Origin: Euclidia mi
Taxonomy: Eukaryota > Arthropoda > Insecta > Lepidoptera > Erebidae
NCBI GenBank assembly: GCA_944739405.2
Contig: OX123197.2
Coordinates: forward strand, 56,768,047-56,832,046
Direction of reading: 5' to 3'
Length of the DNA: 64,000 nt
Shown in pieces: positions 42,150 through 53,040 of this stretch. The notes below the pieces were generated by a model, which ran no database searches, had not been told where the DNA came from, and was given only the letters and a program-made list of their open reading frames with translations. The position numbers and the translations under genes are program-made. The number at the start of each line of letters is the position of its first letter. Positions within the stretch are counted from its first letter, which is position 1.

Positions 42150-44317
42150 GCGCACTACTGAGTTTTAGTTTCGTAGTTATGTTTGTAGTTTTAAGTTATT
42201 ATTTACTGAACGGTGAAGAAAATTATCGCGAGGAAAGCTTTTTAGCAAAGCTAGTTATTTGCGAGTTACTCACTATGTTCTTGAAAGATATGTAAAAATT
42301 ACTTTGACATGGTAATAACCTTAACCTTCTCACAATGTACAGAAGTGGGCTAGTTTAAAAAAGAAAGAAATATTTCTATACGGGGCTGATTATTTTAGAC
42401 TAACAATAATAATAAATAATTTAATATGTAAAATTATAAATAACATAAATCATAACAAGATAATGTCATTATAAATCTATTAATATTGCATCTAATATTG
42501 TAACCTACAAATAATATAAAAGCTTCAAATATATTCTTAACAACGTTATCTTAAACAATGTTTTCTCCGTCGACCCAAGACCGCACTGCAATATTGCTAC
42601 TTAACAGTTAAGCTTGTGTTACTTTGGCAAACTTTTGCAGCTGCCAAAACTATCTTACGTAGTCGAAATTGCAATCTGTTTATGAAATTGATTCAAGCCT
42701 TATTTTCTATTTATACGTTGAAATATATTTATCATCAATATTATAGTCCCAGCTATTGAAATACTTTGACAAAAAATGCTACACATTTACTTAAAAACAG
42801 AATATATTAAGTAAATACTGACCTCAAAGCTACTTGACAAATCAGCTTAAGAATTTTATATTTTCAATACATCTGAATGACCAATAAAATCGAAGCACCT
42901 ACCAAATAATTGAATTTTTCCAATGAATGACCAAATTTAACTAAATAGACCTTAAAAAAAATTCGGTGTAAATATGAGATTCGTCGATCTTTTTCTTTTC
43001 GCTACTGTAGATTCTTTGATAAGACCAATTAAATAGGTTTTTGTTGCTAAATCGTTCAGTATTCTTAGAAAATTTATGTAGAATAGGCAATGGCTGATTG
43101 TTCGTTCTTGTTCTCATTAACTAATTTCCTGCTTAAGACCGTAAACACTCCATACCAAACAGACTGATATCACTGAGATTATCAAAACTAAATAAATGTT
43201 TACAATGTTCCACAAATAGATAACACTCAAGTTTTTAATTTAATAATATTGTCGTTAAGTTGAGACTCCCCTAAAGACTTATACCCAAGTGACACAACTA
43301 TAAAATTTAAACGAAACTAATTTAGAAGAAGACAATAATGAACCAACAGTACCAAATATTAAACACATTTTAATGCATAGACATCAATTTAAGGCCACTA
43401 ATGTAACAATGTGTAATATCTTCTGAAATTAAACCTCTGCAGCAGGCCGCTACAATGTTCGCAGGCGATATTGCCCTTATTACGAGAAACGTACAGCATA
43501 TTGCATATTACGTATGGCACTAAGATGTTAGTTAGTAAACAGGTGGATATTATCGTTCTTGCACACAAAATGCACATGATTAGAGGTGACAAATTAAGCT
43601 AAAGCTGTATGGTAGGTAGAAGAAATTTTAATAAGAATGAGGTTTTAGTCAAAGCTTTTATCAAAACTTGTTTTTTTTCAAATGATGTCTATGGATGTGA
43701 GAATATACATATATTTTAAACAGAGAAACGTTGGTACAGCGTATTATAATCCTAGATTATAAATAAATGCCTTACAAAATGCTTTGAGGAGTAGTTGGTT
43801 TTAAAAGTGTCTAGTACTATGACGCGTTGGATGTTAGATGATGGGAATTTGATCAACCTTCGCAGTGATAATTGTGTACAACTAAGTTAAGAGTACGACG
43901 CATTTTTCGGTTACTAAAAAAAACTATCCGAAGTTGTCTCCATCGCCGGTACAAGATTATTATTAACAATTTTTCAACGATTTGACTGCCAGATCCAAAT
44001 ACCTAGCCAAATCAGAGGACTTTTACAAACTGAAAAAAAATCAAGTCAAAAAAAAAATTAACGCTTAAAATAGCTTAGTTAGTATAGTTTTTATAATATA
44101 AAAGTACTTTTGAAACGAAATTTAGATCGTTAGAAAAACTATTTAACCTCTCATTTTTATTTCATTCTATAGACGCCTAAATAAGGTTACATAGATGTAG
44201 GACTGAAATTATTTCATAGAATCGGGATACTGATTTTGATATAAGGCAAGAAAAATTTTGTTGCATAATGTATGATGTAGCCGCCCAGGCGATCATAAAT
44301 ATGAAGGTGCTCTATAA
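42150..44317. other. Unassigned non-coding stretch
   Basis: AT-rich; no gene or repeat recognised. A 64-codon minus frame at 43398-43592 has no family motif. Confidence 0.4.
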
Positions 44318-44523
44318 TCTTAATATATAAAATCCTTGCGTTACTGACTGACTGACAGACACGCTACAGCCGAAACTATTGGGTGCAGGAAGCTGAAATT
44401 TGGCATGTATGTTCCTTGGGGACCGTAAGGGTGCACTAAGAAGGGATTTCCCAAAATTCCCACGGGATCGGCCAAAACGGGTAAATTTAAAAAAATGCAG
44501 GCGTGGCTGCAGGCGTCCTCTAG
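44318..44523 (+). mobile_element. Short non-autonomous Helitron (family 2), 206 bp
   Basis: Starts TC (after A) and ends CTCTAG (before T), the expected Helitron termini. It is about 95% similar to the split copy at 39385-40404 and contains 'gactgactgacagacacgc'. It has no coding capacity. Mobilisation would require a RepHel protein encoded elsewhere. Confidence 0.75.
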
Positions 44524-44533
44524 TTATACCATA

Positions 44534-44746
44534 CTAGTCGACCAAGCCAACTAGACGAATGTCAACGTGACAAAATTCAACATAATTCAACAATTATAAT
44601 CCAGAAATTATTTATCGTAACGTGCGAACGCGGCGTGTGAACGTACAATGCGCCTGCAATCGGTACTAGGAATTTCTGGATTATAATTATTGAATTATGT
44701 TGAATTTTGTCAAGTTGACATTCGTCTAGTTGGCTTGGTCGACTAG
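44534..44746. mobile_element. TA-flanked MITE with 76-bp inverted repeats
   Basis: Arms 44534-44609 and 44671-44746 pair with two mismatches in 76; TA lies on each side (44532-44533, 44747-44748). The ends read CTAGTCGACCAAGCCAACTAG. The central 61 bp are unique. TA duplication suggests a Tc1/mariner-type transposase, though the long arms give it a fold-back character. It lies 10 bp from the end of the Helitron at 44523. Confidence 0.85.
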
Positions 44747-44758
44747 TAAACTTTAACA

Positions 44759-44898
44759 CTTACTTACTTACTCCAATGGCTCATCGACCCAAAGTGTGCC
44801 TTGGCCTCCAATACGAGAGAACGCCACTTCACCCGATCTTTGGCCACTTCTCGCCAATCGCCAGCTTGAAGCGCCCCAAGATCTTGCTCCACAACGTT
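44759..44898 (-). pseudogene. Third RTE: extreme C-terminus and 3' tail
   Basis: The minus strand encodes 'QDLGALQAGDWREVAKDRVKWRSLV' (read in two parts: 'LGALQAGDWREV' and 'AKDRVKWRSLV'), the hallmark end of RTE ORF2, then a stop and TAAG repeats. The insertion, with extra bases 44899-44910, is flanked by a 12-bp repeat TAAACTTTAACA (44747-44758, 44911-44922). It is a severely 5'-truncated insertion of a subfamily different from RTE-1 and RTE-2. Confidence 0.75.
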
Positions 44899-44940
44899 CT
44901 AGTTTTAACATAAACTTTAACAGTTTATGTTAAAACTAGA
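44898..44940. repeat. 19-bp palindrome at the RTE 5' junction
   Basis: Arms 44898-44916 and 44922-44940 are perfect complements (loop TTAAC). The left arm comprises 13 bases between the RTE 5' end and the target copy, plus part of the target copy. Those 13 bases are the inverse of sequence just beyond the target site. Confidence 0.9.
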
Positions 44941-45153
44941 CGAGCCTGTGGTTACACCCGCGTTATTTAAGGCTCCGCCCCCGTCGCTCATAGCGTGATG
45001 TTATATAGCCTTCCTCGATAAATGGGCTATCTAATACTGATATCTATTACTGAATAATTTTACAAATTGAACCAGTAGTTTCTGAGATTATCGCGTTTAA
45101 GCAAACAAACAAACAAACATATAAACTCTTCAGCTTTATATATTAGGTTTAGA
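44936..45153 (-). mobile_element. Short non-autonomous Helitron (family 1), minus strand
   Basis: On the minus strand it starts TC (45153-45152, after A) with 'taatatataaagctgaagag', contains 'tttgtttgtttgtttgc' and 'gcccatttatcgagg', and ends CTAG (44939-44936) before T. Its 3' CTAG falls within the palindrome above. The sequence is of the very abundant lepidopteran 'gctgaagagtttgtttg' repeat type. Confidence 0.65.
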
Positions 45154-47441
45154 TTATAGAGTTAAGCAGTCTCACTGTTAACCACTATTTGATCTAGACA
45201 CTTTTTGTGTTCCGTTACTTATTTCTAAATTAGCATTTTTTTGTTTATTCCTTAAATGTATGTGAAGCGCGCTAGATCCTAGAGCCAGGACATGCATGAA
45301 ATATTGTCTTTGGGTGATTAACTTGTTATCTTTACCTTTAATTATTCGATTTTGTCCATTAATATTATATAAACAAATCCCTTAAAAAGACTCAATAAGT
45401 CTAAAAAACTACGTTATTATTATACATAGAACCTCTTTATCAGTAAGTGGTACACAGTCTATGACCAATATCATCTTATCGATTGCTCTTTTCTAAAGAC
45501 CTTTTTTACCATAATCATTCTAATACATCATGTAAAGTTCATGCCATTTTGCATCCATTTTACTTTTCTTTCATTTTTATTATTCACATTTGAACCACTT
45601 TCACTATTAAGAAAAGTGGCTAGGTTAAGCATACAATTGTACTTGCAAGAAAATTCAATGTAACAACTTTTAAGTTCCAACTATGCAAAATAAGAGTGCC
45701 ATCTTAACCTTTAACGCTCATATAAAAAGCTAAAAAAACTGCTTTTCCAAGGTCTAAGTTAGGCTGCTCTTCCCGTTATGCGAATACTTGTAATATCAAA
45801 GAAACTGCATAACTGGGACATAACTTTGGAAGTTTTAAAAATCATTACCAAGAATTTAATTTGAATATACCTGATATATGGCTACATATAGAAAAGTTTT
45901 GTAACTGTGAAATATATTTAAGAGCGTATGCTGGGAAAGCTTTAAACCAAATGTGTCGTGTAGAATTTCTCGAAGAAAAATGGCTGGCGGGTGAATATGT
46001 ATTTTGATCAAGGCGAGCAGGCTATATAATGTGCGTATTAAATTGTACATGGAACGCATTTTCCATTACGTGATGAGTGGAATCCAAGGTTGTGGTAACA
46101 GAGGGGTAGCGAGTTGAAACCAGAAAGGATTTGGATTAGAAAGTTTTAATGGGAATATTGGTAAGGCGTTCTAAGTAGGTAAAATTTCATGGGCCAATCG
46201 TTTTATTACAAATTGTTATGTTGAAGGACTAATTATAAAATCGAAAGATCTCACAAGAAGTCTTTATTGAAGCATTGTTTACATGAAGGTACCGGTATTT
46301 TACGTTCTAATGATTAAATCATGAATAGGATTTAAAAAAAAAAATATTGCTTTAAGTTACAGAAAATAAATAACATACTTATGACCAACAATCTAATCTA
46401 ATAAGTGGAAGCCTGGGTAACAACATCTTTTAATATCCTTCATCTCACATCGTTGTACTCATAGCTGAGAGACTTCAGAAAGATTGTTCTCTTTTGTCTG
46501 CCTCGCCTCCTGCGGTCTCTGAACAGACCATCTGACCTGGCGTTATTTCCCTTGGCTGTTTGCTCTTGCCTTTTCCATCATCATTATCCTTTGTTGTTCC
46601 AATTGCGATCCAAAACATTCACTTTTGATGCCGGAGTCCACATTGCCATTGCCATTTCCTTTGCCAGTTTCTTGTTCCAGGTTGTAGCCGTCTTTTTAAA
46701 CAACCCCATTACTCTGTAAAATACGTTGTGGAGGGTTCGTTTTTATATCAAGCTGGTGAAATTGCTTCCACAGCAACTCTTTAAGCAGTTCTAAGCAACA
46801 ATAAGCCATAACCGACTGTATAGGTTTCTATACGGCCAATAACAAACTGCAAGCCACTATAAACACATCGTTAAAGCCACAATTTCATGTTGTTCTGCTC
46901 ATAACTCGCTCAGCAAACTCATCATTCTATGAACTACTTGTATAGTGGGGCTATATATATTGTAAATACAAAGTTAATACTTTGAAAGCCAAAATGAGGT
47001 TGGAACGTGACGAGCGATAAGTAAATTTTCAGCTCGTATTTTCCTTTATTTACTTTATGTTACAATGTTGTTTTATACAGAATATATATTTTATTAAGTA
47101 CGTATATGTTTACACATAGCAATGTCTATATGATTCGTATATATATTTTATGGCATGTGTTTGAGTTGTTAGTAATTGATTATGTTAATTATTGACATAC
47201 TTTATTTATAGAGAAAATACTATGAGTATCGAGATTTTGGCTAAAAATAATTAATCTTATCTTCAACTATTTTGATACCATTTTTTCTACACATCGCCAA
47301 CAGGGTCGCGGCAAAGTATGCTAGAGATGATTTGCGTTACGTCACCAATGTAAGATATTGAAAACACCGGTCTAACAGTAGGTAGACTGCTCGGGAACTT
47401 TCACGAGTAGACAGTAGGGTGGTGGGGGTGCGAGCACGTAC
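45154..47441. other. Non-coding stretch left of the PDS5 exon
   Basis: If the PDS5 exon is genuine, this is intron downstream of it. A 51-codon minus-strand frame at 46543-46696 contains a Gly-Asn repeat and 'QLEQQRIMMMEKARA'. It is not recognised and is probably decayed coding or chance. Confidence 0.35.
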
Positions 47442-47569
47442 CTTGCGCGAGACGATGTTCTTGATGTGCACGGGGAAGTTGTCGGGCAGGATGTGCGCGA
47501 TGTGGCCAAGCGTGACGATGGCGGTGCGGTAGTGTTCGGAGTGCGGGCTCACCGTCGCCTTCAGCGTGT
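47442..47569 (-). CDS. pds5: Internal exon of PDS5 (sister-chromatid cohesion regulator)
   Basis: 128-bp GC-rich exon. On the minus strand it begins after a 'tgttag' acceptor (intron end 47570-47571) and stops at CAAG followed by donor GTACGT. It encodes 42 residues including 'TLGHIAHILPDNFPVHIKNIVSRK' (given in full as two overlapping parts: 'TLGHIAHILPDNF', 'FPVHIKNIVSRK'), matching the HEAT-repeat segment '(A/T)LGHIA..(A/L)PD.F...(I/M)K.IV' of PDS5 proteins. The entry phase takes one base from the preceding exon; the exit is at a codon boundary. PDS5 binds cohesin on chromosomes and regulates its loading, release and acetylation. GC-rich third positions contrast with the AT-rich surroundings, as expected for a host exon under selection. 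No neighbouring exon was recognised in the window. Confidence 0.75.
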
Positions 47570-47870
47570 CTAACAGTACACACCGCAGTGGTTTTAGCAA
47601 GTAAAACTTGAACTTCATTCATGAAGGACTCATATATACCACATTTACCTGCTCCAATATGCACAAAAAAGGTATCATGTTACTTGTAACTAAAATCTGA
47701 GTAACGTTCTCAATAATTTTATTTTCTACGTCATTAATCGGTTATCGCTAAAATATTCGTATAATAAGATTTGTAACGCACACTCTTTTCAAATCGATTT
47801 TTGTTCAGACTATATTGAAACTGATTTTAATGATTTTCATTCCACCACTCCTTTCAGAATTGAAAGTGAT
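47570..47870. other. Presumed intron upstream of the PDS5 exon
   Basis: AT-rich, with nothing recognised. The polypyrimidine side of the acceptor lies at 47572-47600. Confidence 0.35.
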
Positions 47871-47884
47871 AAATAAGTTTCTAA

Positions 47885-48392
47885 TATATAAATCAAATAT
47901 ATATAAATCAAAACGTGGCTACGTGAGAGAACCGCACATGAACACGAAAAACAGTGGGCAAACATAAAAGAATGCAGACAAACAAAAGATGCCATCCCCT
48001 GCTTGAACAAGCGACTCTCACACAAGCTGCTGCATTCTAATAGGAAAACACTAAAGCATCTGATGGGCATAATAACCGGCCACTGTCCACTCAACAAGCA
48101 CCTATTCAACATAGGCGTTACGGACAGCCCACTGTGCAGGGGCTGCATGGAAACCGAAGAAACACCCGCTCACGTCATTCTGCACTGTGCAAGTGTGAGC
48201 GATCAACGGGCAAAGCTGCTGAACAACCCCAGAACCATAAGTGAAGCTTTAAACGACACCAGCCAACTAATGGCTTTCTGGAAGGAACTAAGGTGGTATG
48301 AGTAGTCGGCGTCAATGAAGTCGCCACATACGCACAATGGCCCAAATAAGTGGCTGAGTGCGGAAAACCCACGACCAACTAACTAACTAACT
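47885..48392 (+). mobile_element. LINE 3' fragment (RNase-H-type LINE, C-terminus only)
   Basis: 14-bp target duplication AAATAAGTTTCTAA at 47871-47884 and 48393-48406. The tail is AACT repeats (48375-48392). Coding (about 47909-48305): 'KTWLRERTAHEHEKQW', 'GHCPLNKHLFNIGVTDSPLC' and the finger 'CRGCMETEETPAHVILHC', ending KELRWYE. This is the C-terminal zinc finger typical of R1/I-like ORF2 proteins. The domain is intact but isolated. It is related to the minus-strand copy at 50945-53040. Confidence 0.85.
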
Positions 48393-48406
48393 AAATAAGT
48401 TTCTAA

Positions 48407-49998
48407 ACTATAAATCACATTTCTTTTTTATATTATTCTCAAGCAGTATTTCACAAAAGTGATTGAAATCTGATGACTATGTTTAAACGTTCAAACATTT
48501 TTAAAACTTTTATTCTTATAGTTCGTTTACACGAATGATAGATATTTGAAGAGATTAGAAATGTCTATGAAAGGAACAAGTAGTAAGTTCTTGACAATGG
48601 GCCTGATTGTCTTGATAGACTTACTAACTAAAATAAAATTATCTCTGTTTTTGTTTTTTTGTTTACCACACAGCACTAGGATAAGGTAAAGACAATGAAC
48701 TTTTAGAGCAAAATTTATTTTGAAGTGACGGTATTTCTGGCCTGCTCTTAGAATACCCACAACCACACCACAACGCTACGTTACCATAGCGCAACCACTA
48801 GCGACAACGCAACCACAAACATTATCACCATTTGACCGTCTCACTTGTACTGTGGTTGTGGGATATGTGAATCAAGCCTTAGTGAGCATATTATATCGAT
48901 GAGTCATCTAAAACACTGCAATTTGATCAAAAACATGCGCCATTCTACTTGCGTCTCACTCACTAAACGAAATGCTACGAATAAAGATATTAAAACCCGA
49001 TGTTCTGCAATAGTGTAGTGCTTCACCGGTTAAGCTCTAACTCAGAGCTTATATCATACAACCACGAACACACAGACATACAGAACGACATGTTTGTCAA
49101 AGATAGGAAAATATTTGTTTATTTTCCTGATGTTGCTAGCAAGTACGTTTATCTAAATATTAGTGTCAGGCGAGCCAACTCTTGAAGAGCTTATAAGCGT
49201 GTCCATCAAAAAGAAATACGCCTTATTTTTTTCTTTATGAATAATATTACATTTAGTTATAAACGTCAAATCCAAACCATAATTATACAGGCACGTCATA
49301 AGTAGGTACCTACTCATATTACGTCGTACTGAATTCCTCAAGCCTCAATAATAACAAATATCTGGGAAAACATAGTAGACAATTTCGACGCTCCGAGTGG
49401 CGGCGAGGCGACCTACTACGTCTAACGGTGCTGATATACTTGAGTATTCACTTGTAACAGAACAGCAAGCATTCGCCGTTTTTTATTTTGCCGAACTTGA
49501 AGAACAAACAGAGCCGAACATTGCGACGAATATTTTCACGATCTTTCTAGCAAATGCTCTAATCAGCAAAAAGGTCGAAGCTAATTAACTGTCCATTCGG
49601 TAGAATGTTCACCAGAACGTTCGTAAGATTGCTCGCTAAAACACACTCGTTTGTTTTTCCGTTTTGTAACATTTGTAAGATTGCTCATTACAGGTAAATT
49701 TTCAAATGTATCAGAACTATAACGTGGGAGCAAAAGCCTCTTCCAACAGTTTTGTAATTGCTGTGTGGGTAGATGGAAGATGCTTCAGTTGTGTAAGCGG
49801 ATTTGTCATTATTTATGACAAATAAAACATGGTTGTTTTGTTTATTTGCTGTTACTGTTAATAGTGTTTTTTTGAATCAAAAGGCTATGGAAGGCTTCTA
49901 AGGTATACTCAAAAAGGAATAATTGATCATTTCCTTGTCCATCATGGTTTTAATAATTTATCAGGATTTTTCTAGAAAAGAAGCCTAAAATTACATTA
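48407..49998. other. Non-coding stretch
   Basis: A 12-bp inverted pair CCCACAACCACA / TGTGGTTGTGGG (48756-48767, 48851-48862) encloses about 83 bp and could be a small MITE, but no target duplication is visible. A 63-codon plus frame at 49397-49588 has no known motif. Confidence 0.35.
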
Positions 49999-50940
49999 CC
50001 CGGCGTGAGTGTGGTCGGGTATGTCATACCTGAGATGTTTTTAAACGTAGATTATTTAATGTTACTGTTGTCCTGTCGTTTCAGTTGCTGGAGGTAAGGG
50101 TGCGAAGGGTGAGGTACATTATCGCATTTAGTGTTGCGCCCGCGGCGACAGAAGATACAGATGCATACACGTGGCTGGGGTACGTTACACCCGACCTCGT
50201 AGGCGGTGTTGCATTTTTGTGTTGACAGTAATTGTTTGATTTATAGTATTTTACGATTTATTTTTGTGTCTTATGGAAAAAAATAACATCGGCTACAAGA
50301 ACTATTAGAAAACTACTCAAGTGCTAGCTCCTGTGACTCAGAGCGAAGAAGAAATTGATGACGTTTCTCAGAGAAGTGAAGAAAGTGATTCGTAACAAGA
50401 GGGTATTTTGAATAATTTGGAAGAGCCGGAATCTATGCGGGCGGCTACTGAGTATCCTCAGAATGAAGACAGAAGAACAAAATGTGACAAGCCAATATGT
50501 ATGGCACACGCTATTTTTATATGCGGAGATTGCGAGATTGGTGATTTGTAGATGTAACTTTGGTGCTCTGTTACATGAGCTCATAAGACTTACGAGTCCC
50601 TTCTTATTTATAATAATTAGATGACCCTATTTTTAGGTGGATTTACCAAAAAAGTGAGAATTTTGTTAGATTTCTATGCAAAAAGAAGTTACCTACCTAA
50701 ACTTGTATTTCTTTTTAAAGAAAATTTTGATACTTTGTTATTTCAATAAAATATAACGCTTTTTGTTCTTAATGCTGTTATTTTATTGACTAATTTTGTT
50801 TAATGGATACTATTGTTAATATATCTCAAACATAAATGCTAATTACAATCATACTATCAAGAACTAGAACATCAAAATTTTGGGTATCTCCTGCCCGCCT
50901 CATAGCTGGTGTGACAATTTCTCACCTCATTCACGCCGGG
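49999..50940 (+). mobile_element. piggyBac-derived deletion element (942 bp)
   Basis: Termini CCCGGCGTGAGTG (left) and the inverse of CCCGGCGTGAATG (right, 50928-50940). TTAA lies at the right (50941-50944) and TTA at the left (49996-49998), consistent with a TTAA site that has lost one base. Inside is a short acidic and Cys-rich reading frame (50312-50551) that looks like the two ends of a piggyBac transposase joined by a deletion. Confidence 0.65.
50312..50551 (+). pseudogene. Remnant of a piggyBac-like transposase (ends only)
   Basis: One frame with a single TAA at 50393-50395. The first part has the acidic 'SEEEIDDVSQRSEESDS' typical of piggyBac N-termini. The second ends 'RRTKCDKPICMAHAIFICGDC', resembling the C-terminal Cys-rich domain. 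The catalytic DDD core is missing entirely. The terminal repeats of the enclosing element support the assignment; the protein evidence alone would be weak. Confidence 0.5.
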
Positions 50941-50944
50941 TTAA

Positions 50945-53040
50945 AAATTAAATGACGTGCCTTGACACACAATCTTACTTAATTGACTTGATACTTGATG
51001 GCACTGTTTCCGCAACTCCACGTCTTGGCGTGTATTTTGCGTACGGGTGGGAATGGTCTTGTCATTCGAGCCACCCCAGCTCTTCCAGGAAGGCCAGCAG
51101 CCTCTTGATGCGGTGCTGTGACTGCTTCCCTCAGGGTGCTGTGTCTGGTCAGGTGCTGCTGCATGTACTGTGAGACCTCAGGGCAGTCGAGGAACAGGTG
51201 GGCTGCCGTCTCGTCTGCTGCCATACTGGCTCTGCACAGCGGGCTGTCGGTGATACCTATAGTAAATAGGTGCTTATTCAGGATCCGTGTCCTATATAGG
51301 CGGCCGCGACTGTCGTTGTGGTTAACCACTCCTCCGTGTAGATTCTCGTACAGTTAGATTTTGTATTTCTTGTTGAACACAAATTGTTTCGGTATTCGGT
51401 CGCCAATGGCTTGTGTTAGAGGCACTTCATTGAAGAGTGTATTTAAGTTGCTAGTGTGTGGTGTATTGGTGTCTTTCCAGAGCTTTAGAGCTCTTAGCCG
51501 TACCACCGACATCGTAGGTTCCTGTTGTATGAACAGGTGCAATGGAGGCAGGTCCAACAACACCTCAAGTGCCGCTGTAGGTGTGTTTTCATGCAGCCCG
51601 TGGCCGCTAGGCATGCAAGTCTTTGAAGGTTTTGAAAATTGTTGGCGGCTGTTGTTAGTTTAGTCCGAGGCCACCACCCTACTGCGCCGTAGCTTATCAT
51701 CTGACGTACTATTGTCTTATAGAGCCATAAGACAATTTTGGGGGATAGGCCCCAGCGTTTGTTTTATCATCTTTTTGCACTGCCAGAAGACAATGCTGGC
51801 TTATTTTCCATGTGGCTGTTCCATGTCAATTTGCTGTCGAGAGTGACACCCAGGTACTTGACCTCGGACAGCTTAAGCTCTGTATTAAGTAACCTGGGCA
51901 TTCGGTAAGTACCCAGCGCGCGTTTGTGTGTGAACATAACTAGTTCGGTCTTGGTCGGGTTTACAGATAATTCGTACTCATTACACCACCACTCTACTAT
52001 GCGTAGGGCTTGTTGGGTGAGGGCGTACACTGTACTGGTTACCTTACCTGAGGTGAGAATGGCTAGATCATCTGCATAACCTATTGTGTAGAAGTATCTC
52101 GCGTTGGGTTTGTCTATGAGTTCATTGATGACTAAGTTCCACAATAGCGGAGAGCGTACACCTCCCTGCGGGCACCCTTTAGTTATCAAGGCTGTCTGGG
52201 TGTCGCCGTGCAGGCGCACTATCCTTTTGCTGAGCATGTTTAGGATCCACTGTATGAGTGTCTGGCTAGGGCGTTGCTTATGTTGGAAAAGTTTGTCTTG
52301 TCGAAAGCTCTTTCTATGTCAATGAAGGTGCCCAGACAGATGCTTTTTTGTCGTATAGCAGCTTCTATCTGGTTCACGACCTGATGTAAGGCCGATTCCG
52401 TTGATTTCTCTGAGCTGTATGCATGTAGGGGTAGGTGCCCCATTTCTTAGTTCCCTCTCGCAGAGCCTTTCCAAGGCTTTAAGCATGAAAGAGGTCAGGC
52501 TTATTGGTCTGAAGGACTTTGCATTGGTATAGTCTGTTTTGCCTGGTTTTGGTATGAAAATTAGTTTGACTTCCCTCCATCTCTTCGGTTCATATCTGAG
52601 GACCAGGCTATCCCTCATTATTGCCAGAAGTGTTTTACGGACAGGTTGCCGATGCCATCCACTCCGGCTGCTTTGAAGGGATGGAAGCTTTCGATGGCCC
52701 ATCGAAGTTTTTCCTCTGTGACCACGGTATTTGCATGTCTCCACTCGTTTTCGGTAGCCACTGTTTGTGTATCGTGCCACGTTATTACCGGGGTGAGGAC
52801 GCAGCCTGGGAAGTGTGGTTCGAGTAGGACGCGTCTTGTCTCCTCCTCCGATGTGGTGTATTTGTTATCCGGCTTACGGAGAGTACCTGGTGCAACCGTT
52901 GGTTGCTGAGCCAGTAATTTTCCTACCCGGTTTGCTTGTTGGCAAGATTCAATACACATAAACTTACGATGGCAAAGTGACAGAAATGCCACTCCAAAAT
53001 TGTGTTGCGCTGCTCCACTCGATTTAACAACCTCACCCTG
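50945..53040 (-). pseudogene. Degenerate RNase-H-type LINE (R1/I-like), RT to C-terminus
   Basis: Minus-strand fragments in order: linker ('EEKLRWAIESFHPFKAAGVDGIG', about 52640-52740), fingers ('VKLIFIPKPGKTDYTNAKSFRPISLTSFMLK', 52440-52570), 'GTFIDIERAFD' (first Asp, about 52310-52340), 'CPQGGVRSPLLWNLVI', 'GYADDLAIL' (about 52045-52072), 'LGVTLDSKLTWNSHM', then 'LNKHLFTIGITDSPLC' with finger 'ADETAAHLFLDC' (51180-51290). Frame changes occur about every 300 bp, and RNase H is missing between 51360 and 51330. YADD itself is intact. The element is dead and related to the 47885-48392 fragment. The outer ends are estimates. Confidence 0.85.
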
